Assembly: GCA_963772635.1 (NCBI GenBank)
Contig: CAVYYK010000043.1
Span: forward strand, 62,001-126,000
Length of the DNA stretch: 64,000 bases
Direction of reading: 5' to 3'
Source: JAUXFS01 sp963772635
GTDB taxonomy: Bacteria > Pseudomonadota > Alphaproteobacteria > Rhodospirillales > Defluviicoccaceae
Below, piece by piece: positions 47,141 to 55,831 of the stretch. The stretch's first letter is position 1. Each line of letters opens with the position of its first letter. Under the pieces are notes generated by a model that was not told the DNA's origin, made no database searches, and saw only the letters and a list, made by a program, of their open reading frames with translations. The translations under genes and the position numbers were made by a program.

Positions 47141-48027
47141 TCAGTGCGGTTCGTCCGGGCAGCGGCCGGGTTCGAGCTGGACGGTCGCGTGGGAAATGCC
47201 GTAGGCCGTCTCGAGAAATCCCGTAATCGCGTCCAGGGTCTTCCCGTAGTCGGCACCGAAGCGCACCTTCGCGTGCAACGTTACCAGCGGCCGTTCCACG
47301 GTAAGGGACCAGGCGTGCACATGGTGGATGTCTTCGACGTCGGGAACGGCCTCGGTCAGCTCTACCCGCAACTTGGCTACGTCGAGCCAGTCGGGAGTTC
47401 CCTCGAGGAGAATGTGCGCCGACTTCTTGACCAGGATCCAGGCGCTACGGGCGATCAACGCGGCAACGAACAGCGACAACAAGCGGATCGATCGGTGTCC
47501 AGCCGCTCCACAGGATGATCTCCGGCGGCGACGATCGCCGCGACCGATCCCAGCAGATCGCCGAGAACATGGAGCGCCGCGCCGTGAATGTTGAGATTTT
47601 CGCGGTTGCCGCCGTGGAGGATCACGAAAGCCACGATGTTGACGACCAAGCCGGCGGTGGCTACGGCGAGCATCATCCCGCCGAGGATCTCGGTCGGCGC
47701 GACAAGGCGGCGGACGGCCTCGATCAGGATCCAGCCGACGATGGTGATCAGGGTGACGCCGTTGACGAAGGCGGCCAGCACTTGAAAGCGATGGTAGCCG
47801 TAGCTGCGCCGGGGATCCGGCGACCTTCTGCCGATACGGAACGCCATCCACGCCAGCGCCAGTGCCGCGGTGTCGGTAAGCATGTGACCGGCGTCGGCGA
47901 GGAGCGCGAGCGAGCCGGTGAAAATCCCGCCGACTACCTCGACGACCATGAAGCCGCCGGTGAGCACCATCGCCCAGAAAACCCGCGTCTCGTTGTCACT
48001 GTTGTCGTGCCTATGGTCGTGGATCAT
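47141..48027 (-). CDS. Cation diffusion facilitator (ZitB-like), two frameshifts
   Basis: About 294 residues. The N-terminus is His/Asp-rich (MIHDHRHDNSDNE). Metal-site helix II reads LLADAGHMLTDTAALALAWMAF, and helix V reads HGAALHVLGDLLGSVAAIVAAG; the cytoplasmic domain follows (EDIHHVHAWSLTVERPLVTLHAKV). Two extra bases near 47522 and 47480 interrupt GIILWSGWTPIDPLLSLFVAALI. Such H+-coupled antiporters export Zn2+ and related ions. Convergent with the EamA gene. Confidence 0.88.
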
Positions 48028-48223
48028 GCTCCATCATAGCCGGATCCGCGATCGGTGACAGGCTTCTACGAACGGGTTGGCCACGACCGCTCACGGCGAA
48101 TGTTATTGGCGGTGCCGGATTTGGGGGTTGAGTCAAACGGTCAAAAGACCGAGAACACGCTTGCACACGCCGCCCGGCGGCGGCAGCGAACATCGGGTGG
48201 AGATATCAAGTGAGCGAGGAGCC

Positions 48224-48880
48224 GTGACGAACGACGACGATCCCAACAACGCCAAGCCGCTTGGTCCGGGGTCACCGGAGGAGTTTCAGGAAATGGTCGC
48301 CGAGGTTGCCAGCGTGGCATGGGAGTCCGCGGGCAAGCAGGCTGGCAACGCATTGGACTTCTGGCTGGCGGCCGAGCGGTACGTGCGCGGGATGACGGCG
48401 ATGGTGGCGAGGGCACCATGGTGGCCGTTCCTGGACGAAGAAGCGTTCGCCCGGATGCGCGAGAGCTCCGCCGTGTACTTCATGCGGATTCGCCAACTGG
48501 CGCATCTCATGTGGCAATCGGGAGGCGAGCAATGTGGAACGCCTCTCGACATCTGGCTTGCGGCGGAAAGACACATTCTGGTGCTGATGGCTGCGGCGAT
48601 CAGGGCAACCGGATCGGCCCCGGGGGCCGGCGCCGCCCTGGCCAGGGCCTTCAGGACGTTCTCGCCGGCCGCGCACCTGGAACGCATTCGCCAGACGGCC
48701 TATGTGCTGTGGGAGGAGACGGGCCGGGAGGGTGGCCATGCGCTCGACAACTGGTTGGACGCGGAAGAAGAGGTTCTCAACAACCTGATGGACGGAACGG
48801 CAAAAACCGTCGAGCTGATGGCGAAGGGAAAACCGGCGTCCGACCGGCGGTCGAAGCCGGACGAAACCCCTCCCGAATAA
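48224..48880 (+). CDS. Protein with three DUF2934-like repeats
   Basis: 218 residues from GTG 48224 (AGGAG just upstream; the start is uncertain because the frame is open further 5'). Three copies of a helix-turn-helix-like unit follow the pattern (A/I)..A..(L/M)W...G...G..LD.WL.AE: around residues 25-55, 85-120 and 145-180. DUF2934 has no known function. The last unit reads IRQTAYVLWEETGREGGHALDNWLDAEEE. No operon partner on its strand; convergent with the MIF gene 5 bp away. Confidence 0.75.
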   Translation: MTNDDDPNNAKPLGPGSPEEFQEMVAEVASVAWESAGKQAGNALDFWLAAERYVRGMTAMVARAPWWPFLDEEAFARMRESSAVYFMRIRQLAHLMWQSGGEQCGTPLDIWLAAERHILVLMAAAIRATGSAPGAGAALARAFRTFSPAAHLERIRQTAYVLWEETGREGGHALDNWLDAEEEVLNNLMDGTAKTVELMAKGKPASDRRSKPDETPPE

Positions 48881-48885
48881 CGCCG

Positions 48886-49230
48886 CTAGAACGTCCCTCC
48901 GTTCCAGCCCCACATCGCCGGCGGCACGCTGGCGAAGTTGATGAATACCCGATCCTTGCGGATGCCGAGGGTGCGCTCCATCAGATTGCACAGCGCCGCC
49001 GACAGCGACGTGGTCTGGTTCTCGGCGAGACCGATGCTGCGGAGTTCCAGGAAGGCGAGGGGCGCCGGGCCTCCCGCGAACAGCATCCGGGTGCTCGGCT
49101 CCAGCGCCACCATGACGTATTGCTCGGGCTTGCCGAGTTCACGCGCTACCGTCTGTGACGCCTCGGCAATCAGCGTCTGGCATTGGTCCTCGTCGGCGGT
49201 GACGTTCGTTTCAATTCGCAGAAGCGGCAT
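48886..49230 (-). CDS. MIF/phenylpyruvate tautomerase-like protein
   Basis: 114 residues, the size of macrophage migration inhibitory factor. After Met removal the conserved catalytic Pro is N-terminal (MPLLRIETNV). Other MIF marks are KPEQYVMVALEPSTRMLFAG, LRSIG, and the ending RVFINFASVPPAMWGWNGGTF. Family members are trimeric keto-enol tautomerases; their bacterial role is unclear. The start at 49230 lies 84 bp from the divergent cimA gene. Confidence 0.9.
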   Translation of the reverse strand: MPLLRIETNVTADEDQCQTLIAEASQTVARELGKPEQYVMVALEPSTRMLFAGGPAPLAFLELRSIGLAENQTTSLSAALCNLMERTLGIRKDRVFINFASVPPAMWGWNGGTF

Positions 49231-49314
49231 CGAAGCCTCCCTCGTTGTCGAAAACCTTGTACCGGAGCGGCAATTTCGGCATTCTCCCGCATTCTCCACA
49301 GTCGAGGCAAGCGA

Positions 49315-50916
49315 ATGACCGGCGATCGAGTCTACCTGTATGATTGTACCCTGCGCGACGGAGCGCAGACCCAAGGCGTCGACTTCAGCGCCGTCGACAA
49401 GGCCGCGATCGCCCGCGAACTGGACGCCATCGGCATCGACTACATCGAGGGCGGCTGGCCCGGCGCCAACCCCACCGACGACGCCTTCTTCGCCGATCCG
49501 CCGCAACTCCACCGCTCCCGGCTCTCCGCCTTCGGCATGACCCGCCGATCGGGAAGAAGCGCCGACAACGATCCCGGCCTCAACGCGCTTCTGACCACAA
49601 AGGCCGGCGTGGTCTGCATGGTCGGCAAGACCTGGGATTTCCAGGTGGAAGTGGCGCTCGACATCGGCCGCGACGAGAACGTCGCGATGATCGCCGACAG
49701 CATCCGCCATGCGTTGACCAAGGTCTCCGAGGTGATGTTCGATGCCGAACATTTCTTCGACGGCTACAAGGCCAACCCCGACTATGCGCTCGAGTGCGTC
49801 AAGGCCGCGTACGACGCCGGTGCCCGCTGGATCGTGCTCTGCGACACCAACGGCGGCACCCTGCCCCACGAGATCGAAGAGATCGTCGGTGAAGTGACCA
49901 AGCACATCCCGGGAGATCGCGTCGGCATCCACTGCCATGACGACACCGGCAACGCCGTCGCCAACAGCCTCGCCGCCGTGCGCGCCGGCGCCCGCCAGGT
50001 TCAGGGCACCCTCAACGGCCTCGGCGAGCGCTGCGGCAACGCCAATCTGATCTCGATCATCCCGTCGCTGGCCTTGAAGATGGGATACGAGGTCGCCACC
50101 GGCCCCACCGACATCACCCGGCTGACCCATGTCTCCCGGCTGCTTGACGAGCGGCTGAACCAGGCGCCGGACAGGAGCGCGCCCTACGTGGGCGAATCGG
50201 CGTTTGCCCACAAGGGCGGTCTGCATGTCTCCGCGGTGGAGAAGGATCCCCGCTGTTACGAGCACATCGTTCCGGAACTGGTCGGCAACCATCGTCACAT
50301 CGTCGTCTCCGACCAGTCCGGCCGCGCCAACATCCTCTCCCGGTTCCGCGATATCGGGCTCGACATCGACGCCAAGAATCCCAAGGTCTCCCAGCTCTTG
50401 GAAACCGTAAAGGCGCGCGAGTACGACGGCTACGCCTACGACGGCGCCGAAGCCAGTTTCGAGCTGCTCGCCCGCCGGGCGATCGACGGCGTGCCCGAAT
50501 ACTTCAAATGTACCGGCTTCCGGGTCATCGACGAACGGCGCTGGAATGCCCGCGGCGAGCTGATCACGCTGTCCGAGGCGACGGTGAAGCTGGAGGTGGA
50601 GGGCCGCCCATACATGACCGTCGAAGAGGGCAACGGCCCGGTCAACGCCCTCGACGCGGCGCTTCGCAAGGTTCTCAACCCCGTCTACCCGACCCTCGAA
50701 AATATTCGGCTGGTCGACTACAAGGTGCGGATCCTGACGCCCGGCGACGGTACCCGGGCGGTGACCCGGGTGATGATCGAGTCCGCCGCCGACCACGGCG
50801 AGCACTGGTCAACCGTCGGCGTCTCCACCAACATCATCGACGCCTCGTACATGGCGCTCTACGACAGCATCGTCTACAGGCTGTTCCGCGACGGCGCCAC
50901 CGCCAACGCCGCCTGA
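49315..50916 (+). CDS. cimA: (R)-citramalate synthase
   Basis: 533 residues. It condenses acetyl-CoA with pyruvate, starting the threonine-independent isoleucine pathway. The HMGL-like catalytic barrel opens YDCTLRDGAQTQGVDFS, with metal-site HCHDDTGNAVANSLAAV and GTLNGLGERCGNANL. The C-terminal LeuA-type regulatory domain follows (VNALDAALRKVLNPVYP). The internal GKTWDFQVEVAL segment matches the CimA rather than the LeuA subfamily. ATG 49315 is chosen over an implausible upstream extension. Confidence 0.92.
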   Translation: MTGDRVYLYDCTLRDGAQTQGVDFSAVDKAAIARELDAIGIDYIEGGWPGANPTDDAFFADPPQLHRSRLSAFGMTRRSGRSADNDPGLNALLTTKAGVVCMVGKTWDFQVEVALDIGRDENVAMIADSIRHALTKVSEVMFDAEHFFDGYKANPDYALECVKAAYDAGARWIVLCDTNGGTLPHEIEEIVGEVTKHIPGDRVGIHCHDDTGNAVANSLAAVRAGARQVQGTLNGLGERCGNANLISIIPSLALKMGYEVATGPTDITRLTHVSRLLDERLNQAPDRSAPYVGESAFAHKGGLHVSAVEKDPRCYEHIVPELVGNHRHIVVSDQSGRANILSRFRDIGLDIDAKNPKVSQLLETVKAREYDGYAYDGAEASFELLARRAIDGVPEYFKCTGFRVIDERRWNARGELITLSEATVKLEVEGRPYMTVEEGNGPVNALDAALRKVLNPVYPTLENIRLVDYKVRILTPGDGTRAVTRVMIESAADHGEHWSTVGVSTNIIDASYMALYDSIVYRLFRDGATANAA

Positions 50917-50920
50917 GCAG

Positions 50921-51688
50921 ATGGCCGGCACCGACTCGAGCGGGACCGCTGCTCGGGGCGGCGGGCCGGCGGTGGTGTTGATCGAACCCCAGCTCGGCGA
51001 GAATATCGGCATGGTCGCCCGCGCCATGCTGAACTGCGGGCTGACGCGGTTGCGGCTGGTGCGTCCGCGCGAGCCCTGGCCCAACGCCAAGGCCGCCGCC
51101 GCCGCTTCGGGCGCCGACCGGGTGCTCGAGGATGCGCGCCTCTACCCCTCGACCATCGAGGCGATCGCCGACCTGTCGCGGGTCTACGCGACGACGGCGC
51201 GCGCCCGTGACATGACCAAGCGGGTCGTCACCCCCGAGCAGGCGGCGGCCGAATGGCGCGGCCGCGGGGAGGCCGGGATCGCCGACGGCGTCCTGTTCGG
51301 AAAGGAGGCCAAGGGGCTTCACAACGAAGACGTGGCGCTGGCCGACGCGATCATCTCGGTTCCGCTGAACCCGGCGTTCAGCTCGCTCAACCTGGCGATG
51401 GCGGTGCTTCTGGTCGGTTACGAGTGGTATCGGGCGGGAACCATCACACCGGCCACCGTCGTCACCATGCCCAAGGAGACGCGCCCGGCAACCAAGGCCG
51501 AGCTCGTCGGCCTGTTCGAGCACCTGGAAGCGGAACTCGACGCCTGCGGATTCCTGAGGGTGAAGGAGAAGCGTCCGAACATGGTCCGCAACCTGCGCAA
51601 CTTGCTGGGACGCGCCGGCCTCAGCGAGCAGGAGGTGCGGACGCTGCGCGGGGTGATCGCCTGCCTGGTCACCGGGCCGCGGCGATGA
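50921..51688 (+). CDS. trmJ: tRNA (cytidine/uridine-2'-O-)-methyltransferase, TrmJ-like
   Basis: 255 residues of SPOUT fold. The N-terminal motif is VVLIEPQLGENIGMVARAMLNCG, and the SAM-knot segments are GVLFGKEAKGLHNEDVALAD and ISVPLNPAFSSLNLAMAVLL. TrmJ methylates the 2'-OH of residue 32 in tRNA anticodon loops. The C-terminal helical extension contains the RVKEKRPNMVRNLRNLLGRA segment typical of TrmJ. It starts 5 bp after cimA, so probably co-transcribed. Confidence 0.9.
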   Translation: MAGTDSSGTAARGGGPAVVLIEPQLGENIGMVARAMLNCGLTRLRLVRPREPWPNAKAAAAASGADRVLEDARLYPSTIEAIADLSRVYATTARARDMTKRVVTPEQAAAEWRGRGEAGIADGVLFGKEAKGLHNEDVALADAIISVPLNPAFSSLNLAMAVLLVGYEWYRAGTITPATVVTMPKETRPATKAELVGLFEHLEAELDACGFLRVKEKRPNMVRNLRNLLGRAGLSEQEVRTLRGVIACLVTGPRR

Positions 51689-51706
51689 AGCCGAGGACCA
51701 CCGGTC

Positions 51707-52264
51707 TCAGATCCGCTCGGAAAGCCAGATGGCGAGGCGGGAGCCGGCCTTGATCGCGCCGGTCAACGCCCGATAGCCCGGGGCCTGCTCGGCGCCGTGC
51801 TCCAGGCCGGTGTCGCGATGCTCGATCTCGTCCTGGCGGTAACGCTCGCAGATATCCCGCAGCTCTCCCTCGTCGTCGCCGAGTTTCGCCACCTGTCCCG
51901 CGTAATGCTCGTCGATGACCTCCTCGACGGCGACGGTGCAGGCCATCGCGGCGCGCGGGCCGAGCAGGGCCGTCGTCGCGCCGAGGGCGAACCCCGCCAG
52001 GTGCCAGAACGGCTGCATCGCCGTCGGTCGCACCCGGCGCTCGACGATCAGCTCGTTGAACTTGCTGAGGTGCTCCCTCTCCTTGACCGCCATGCTGCGG
52101 ATGACGCCGCCCGCCGGGGTGCGGCCGAGGACGCTCAGCTGGCCCTCGTAGATGCGCACCGCGCCGTACTCGCCGGCCTGGTCGACACGGATGATCCGGT
52201 CGACGAGCTGCTCCCGGGTCAGGTCGCCGGGCAGGCGTTCGGGTCTCGGCGTGGTCTCGCTCAC
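51707..52264 (-). CDS. coq7: Demethoxyubiquinone hydroxylase
   Basis: 185 residues from GTG 52264, overlapping the dsbB stop (GTGA). A ferritin-like di-iron site is formed by DQAGEYGAVRIYEGQ, KEREHL, EEVIDEHY and DEIEHRDTGLEHGAE. Coq7 carries out the C6 (DMQ) hydroxylation of ubiquinone at the inner membrane. Its presence implies aerobic ubiquinone synthesis. Convergent with trmJ. Confidence 0.93.
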   Translation of the reverse strand: MSETTPRPERLPGDLTREQLVDRIIRVDQAGEYGAVRIYEGQLSVLGRTPAGGVIRSMAVKEREHLSKFNELIVERRVRPTAMQPFWHLAGFALGATTALLGPRAAMACTVAVEEVIDEHYAGQVAKLGDDEGELRDICERYRQDEIEHRDTGLEHGAEQAPGYRALTGAIKAGSRLAIWLSERI

Positions 52265-52782
52265 GATCGGGCTCCGCGTCGAATGAGGCGGGCGCCGGCC
52301 AGACAGGCGACGCCCAGCGCCAAAGAGGCGATACCGTTGTACCCCGCCAGCGACAGGCCGAAAAGCTCCCAATCGACCCGGTCGCACGGTTTGGTCGGGA
52401 CGAATCCCCCGCCGAGTTGCGCCTTGAGGTCCTCGAGGGTCATATCGGTGGCCAGTTCCCCGCTGCAGCCGGCAAACGATCCCCACCAGTGCTGCTCGAC
52501 GCCGACGTGATAGAACGCCAACGCCGCTCCGGCGAAGAACACGCCGCCGCAGAGCGCGACGAGACCCGGCCGCAGCCGGCCACGGGGCGGCGCCAGCAGG
52601 GCCGCCGCCGCCAATACCACGGTGACGGCGTAGGGGATGCGCTGGTAGAGGCACAGGATGCACGGATCGAGGCCGAACAGGTATTGGGCGGCGAACGCCA
52701 TGGCGAGGGCACCGAGGCTGACAGCTAGGATCGCGAGGGGAATCGTCCACACCAATGGTGCGCCGGCATCTGATGTCGTCAT
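52261..52782 (-). CDS. dsbB: Disulfide bond formation protein DsbB
   Basis: 173 residues with four transmembrane helices. The first redox pair is DPCILCLYQR in the first periplasmic loop, and the second pair lies in GCSGEL and KPCDRVDW in the second loop. It re-oxidises a periplasmic DsbA and passes electrons to ubiquinone. ATG 52782 removes an implausible 13-residue extension. Translationally coupled to coq7, which supplies its electron acceptor pathway. Confidence 0.9.
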   Translation of the reverse strand: MTTSDAGAPLVWTIPLAILAVSLGALAMAFAAQYLFGLDPCILCLYQRIPYAVTVVLAAAALLAPPRGRLRPGLVALCGGVFFAGAALAFYHVGVEQHWWGSFAGCSGELATDMTLEDLKAQLGGGFVPTKPCDRVDWELFGLSLAGYNGIASLALGVACLAGARLIRRGARS

Positions 52783-52858
52783 GGCGTTGATATAGCGACG
52801 ATGCCGCTGCGAAGCCACCACGGCGCGACCGCGCCCCTTGTCGAAATCGAGGTCAACG

Positions 52859-53440
52859 TCAGAATACGAACTTGACGAGCAGGAACCCGCCGAACAGCAA
52901 CGCGAAGAACACCGTCGCCAACATCGCCAGATTGTTCTCGACGAACGCGCGGATCGGCGGGCCGAAACGCCAGAGCAGCGCGGCGACGAGGTAGAAGCGG
53001 GCGGCCCGGGACAACAGCGAGGCGATGCCGAAGGTGGTGAGGTCGAGGCCGGCGACGCCGCTGGCGATGGTGATCACCTTGTACGGAAACGGGGTGAACC
53101 CGGCGCCGGCGACGATCCACGCCCCCCATTCGTGGTACCATTCGCTGAATTCGGCGAATTTCCCCAGATAGCCGTAGAACTCGAGGAGCGGCCGGCCGAT
53201 TTCCTCGAACAGGAAGAAACCGATGCCGTAGCCGGCGTATCCTCCCACCACCGAGGCGACGGTGCAGACGAAGGCGATCCGCCACGCCCGGTCGCGGGCC
53301 GCCAGCACCATCGGGATCAGCATCACGTCCGGCGGGATCGGAAAAAACGAGCTTTCGGCGAAGGTCAGCGCCGCCAGCGCCCACAGGGCATGGCGGTGAC
53401 CGGAAAGCCGCATGGTCCAGTCGTACAGGGAGCGCAGCAC
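52859..53440 (-). CDS. YqaA/DedA-family membrane protein
   Basis: 193 residues with about five hydrophobic segments. Family features are ALTFAESSFFPIPPDVMLIPMVLA near the N-terminus and GAGFTPFPYKVITIASGVAGLD in the middle (the conserved F.P.PYKV pattern of YqaA). DedA relatives affect phospholipid flipping and envelope homeostasis; YqaA itself is uncharacterised. It is on the same strand as dsbB, 77 bp upstream. Confidence 0.88.
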   Translation of the reverse strand: MLRSLYDWTMRLSGHRHALWALAALTFAESSFFPIPPDVMLIPMVLAARDRAWRIAFVCTVASVVGGYAGYGIGFFLFEEIGRPLLEFYGYLGKFAEFSEWYHEWGAWIVAGAGFTPFPYKVITIASGVAGLDLTTFGIASLLSRAARFYLVAALLWRFGPPIRAFVENNLAMLATVFFALLFGGFLLVKFVF

Positions 53441-53601
53441 GGAAACCGGATCTCCAGGAACGGAAACCGAGGGAGGGTCGCGCGGGTCTTACCATCGGGT
53501 GCCGGATCAAGCAACGGTCGTGGGGGCGGCAATCGTTGCCGCACCGGGCGGGATGTGTCAGAAAACGCTGCGGAGCTCTTCAGACCGCCGAGGACCCGAG
53601 C

Positions 53602-54334
53602 ATGACCGCCGCCGCCGTTCCGCCTCCGATCGATCTCACCGACCGCGCGGCCTTCGTCTTCTGGACCCACGACAACGTCCGCTTCTCCGATGTCGACCGT
53701 TACGGTCATATCAACAACATCGCCATCGCCACCAATACCAAACCTCACTGATAATGACCCATCGTGATCGTGTTTCCAGCCCGCTCGGCAGAAGCGGATG
53801 CGAAGGCGATGCCGACCCATCGTCGAGCGTCCGCGACGCCCCGAGCGGGCTGGAAACACGACCCGCAGGGCGCCCTTTCGGGGCTTCCGGACGGCGTCCT
53901 GCGCCGCTCATGATGCTCCAGCATCACCTCGCGACCCACTCCTGGCCGGAAGACCCGAAAGGGCGTCACCATGGGTCATTATCAGTGAGGTTTGGTATAG
54001 TTGCGAGACCGGACGGGTCGAGTTCGCCGAGACCCTGTGGCCGGGGGCGACCGCCGGCTCGGGCGCCGGCTGGGTGATCGTCCAGCTGAACGTCACCTTC
54101 CTGGCCCAGGCCCACTATCCGGGGAACGTCGAGATCGGCACCCGGGTCGAGCGGGTCGGCCGCAGCTCCTGCACCATCGGCCAGGGCCTGTTCAAGGACG
54201 GGGCCTGTTTCGCCACCGCCGACTCGGTCCTCGTCTGGGTCGATCTCGCCGGCGGCGGCACGCCGGCGCCGATCCCGGCGGCCCTGGCGTCGCGGCTGCG
54301 CGGCGAAGCGACCGAGCCCGAAGCGACCGCGTAG
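53602..54334 (+). pseudogene. Hotdog-fold acyl-CoA thioesterase interrupted by a MITE-like element
   Basis: The first part (from ATG 53602) has the thioesterase segment RFSDVDRYGHINNIAIAT with the conserved Asp/His. It then runs into the inserted element at 53735 and hits stop codons. The rest resumes after 53998 as CETGRVEFAETLWPGATAGSGAGWVI through SVLVWVDLAG. Intact relatives of 4-hydroxybenzoyl-CoA thioesterase/FcbC type read continuously across this point. The split protein cannot fold normally, so this is a true gene disruption, unlike the single-base shifts elsewhere. Confidence 0.88.
53735..53998. mobile_element. MITE-like element with 27-bp perfect terminal inverted repeats
   Basis: ATACCAAACCTCACTGATAA... 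(53735-53761) and its exact reverse complement (53972-53998) bound a 264-bp non-coding element. Inside are nested inverted repeats: a 19-bp pair (53770-53788 with 53841-53859), a 20-bp pair with one mismatch (53871-53890 with 53946-53965), and a small hairpin TGATGCT-CC-AGCATCA (53911-53926). It has no transposase gene. TA dinucleotides at both ends could be a target duplication, but because they lie within the symmetrical repeat this cannot be fixed. Confidence 0.88.
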
Positions 54335-54401
54335 CAGGGAGGAGAATCCGGCCGTATTGACCGCGCCCCCGCGCCGACTATGATGGGGCCCCATTTTGTG
54401 G

Positions 54402-54488
54402 GCCCCTGTGGCGGAACTGGCAGACGCGGCAAACTCAAAATCTGTTTCCCGTGAGGGAGTGGGAGTTCGAGTCTCCCTGGGGGCACCA
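54402..54488 (+). tRNA. tRNA-Leu (anticodon CAA)
   Basis: 87 nt with encoded CCA. The acceptor stem GCCCCTG pairs with TGGGGGC (one G-U, one U-G). The anticodon loop is CTCAAAA, giving CAA for UUG codons. A long variable arm (CCCGTGAGGGAG) and T-loop GTTCGAGTC are typical of leucine tRNAs. The anticodon stem has one A-C mismatch. Confidence 0.93.
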
Positions 54489-54799
54489 AACAACCGGCGA
54501 AGACGTGTCTTGGCGGTATCATGACCATACCGCGGCCGGTTTTGACGACAACCGCCGCGTCCCCGTGGTGCCCAACTCCCTGATTTCATTGAAAACCCGT
54601 CAGTATCGGCGCAGGTTGGTATCACATCTCGATCTCTCGGAGCCGGCGGGCCGGCTCCCGGCGCCCCTCGACGTCGGCTGGGGGACCCCGTCCGAGCGTC
54701 GCGCCACCTTGCCGACGCGCCGTCATTTCCGTAGGCTTATGAGAAACTGGGGTCTGCGAAACTTATCTCGCAGGTAAACGTTCGTACAGGAGGTCGTTC
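54489..54799. other. tRNA-Leu to mlaC gap, with a hairpin
   Basis: 311 bp with no gene. GGAGCCGG (54639-54646) and CCGGCTCC (54651-54658) form a perfect 8-bp stem with a CGGG loop but no T-run; it may stop or process the tRNA transcript. An AGGAGG ribosome site precedes mlaC. Confidence 0.5.
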
Positions 54800-55519
54800 A
54801 TGACAGGCCAACCAACAGCCGGGACCGTGATCGATGGCGGTGCGGAGGTCGTCGGCGGTTTTGCCCGCTTGCGGCGCTCGGCGCGGCGCTGCCTGGCCCT
54901 CGGGGTGATCCCGCTCGCGCTGTCCGTACTGTGGTGGCCAGGTTCGGCGCGAGCCGAGTCGGTCGCCGACGGTGCCCGGGCGCGGGTGGAAAGCCTTCTC
55001 GACGAGGGGATGAAACTCCTCGCCGGAGAGGAGGTGACATCGCAAAACTTTGTCGACGGATTCCATCGCCTGTTCCGCGAGTACTTCGCCGTGGGGTCGA
55101 TCGGGAAATGGACCCTCGGACGGCACTGGAACAGGGCGACGCCGGAGCAACGGCGGGAATACCTGCGCCTGTTCGAGGACTTCGTCGTGCTTGCGGAGGT
55201 CAAGCGGTTTCGCAAGTACACCGGTGGTCGGGTGAATGTGATCCGGGCGGCGGTCAATACCGAGAACGCGGCCACCGTGTACACCGAGGCCGTCCGCGAG
55301 CAGGACAATACCAGGATCAACATCAACTGGCGGGTCGGGCGCCAGGGCGACGTTTACAAGATCACCGACGTGGTCGTGGAGGGGACGTCGATGAGCCAAA
55401 CCATGCGCTCCGATTTCGGCGCGACGATCCGCAAGCGCGGCAATTCGGTCGCCGGATTGATAGACGACCTCCGCGAGAAGGTTTCCGCCTTGGAGGCGGA
55501 AGTGAACCGAGAGGGGTGA
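54800..55519 (+). CDS. mlaC: MlaC-type phospholipid-binding protein
   Basis: 239 residues. A twin-Arg-containing N-terminus and hydrophobic stretch (CLALGVIPLALSVLWWPGSARA) form a signal peptide. The MlaC/Tgt2 domain follows: FHRLFREYFAVGSIGKWTLGRHWNRATPEQ, FEDFVVLAEVKRFRKYTG and WRVGRQGDVYKITDVVVEGTSM. It would carry phospholipids across the periplasm between the outer membrane and MlaFEDB. The other mla genes are not in the window. Confidence 0.88.
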   Translation: MTGQPTAGTVIDGGAEVVGGFARLRRSARRCLALGVIPLALSVLWWPGSARAESVADGARARVESLLDEGMKLLAGEEVTSQNFVDGFHRLFREYFAVGSIGKWTLGRHWNRATPEQRREYLRLFEDFVVLAEVKRFRKYTGGRVNVIRAAVNTENAATVYTEAVREQDNTRININWRVGRQGDVYKITDVVVEGTSMSQTMRSDFGATIRKRGNSVAGLIDDLREKVSALEAEVNREG

Positions 55520-55600
55520 AACCGGTCGCATACCGCCCCCGGAGAGCAATGGTATTTCCCATGAATGGGCCGCGGCGGGAGCAACGATGACGGCTGCACT

Positions 55601-55831
55601 TCAGCAATGCCCCATCCCCATGCGCGCCGCGCACGGCACATCCTGCCGCGGGGCGTCCCGCAGATCCCATTTGCGCTTCACCTCCGGACACGGCTTGCCG
55701 TCCAGCATCGCTCGCGCTGAGGTTAGCTGGCGGTGGAGGTTTTGGAGGAGCTTCGCCTTCGCTGCCTCGAACGGATCGGACTTGACCGGAACCGGCCTCG
55801 CAGCAAGGGTGAGTTTGGAAAGGTTAGCCAT
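55601..55831 (-). CDS. Small hypothetical protein
   Basis: 76 residues from ATG 55831 (MANLSKLTLAARPVPVKSDPFEAAK). It is basic and helical with no membrane segment; a KLLQNLHRQLTSARAMLDGK stretch looks like a coiled or helical repeat. The family is not recognised. It lies at the junction between the GC-rich core and the AT-rich block. The C-terminal part after RKWDLRDAP is of unusual composition and may be the result of truncation. Confidence 0.5.
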   Translation of the reverse strand: MANLSKLTLAARPVPVKSDPFEAAKAKLLQNLHRQLTSARAMLDGKPCPEVKRKWDLRDAPRQDVPCAARMGMGHC

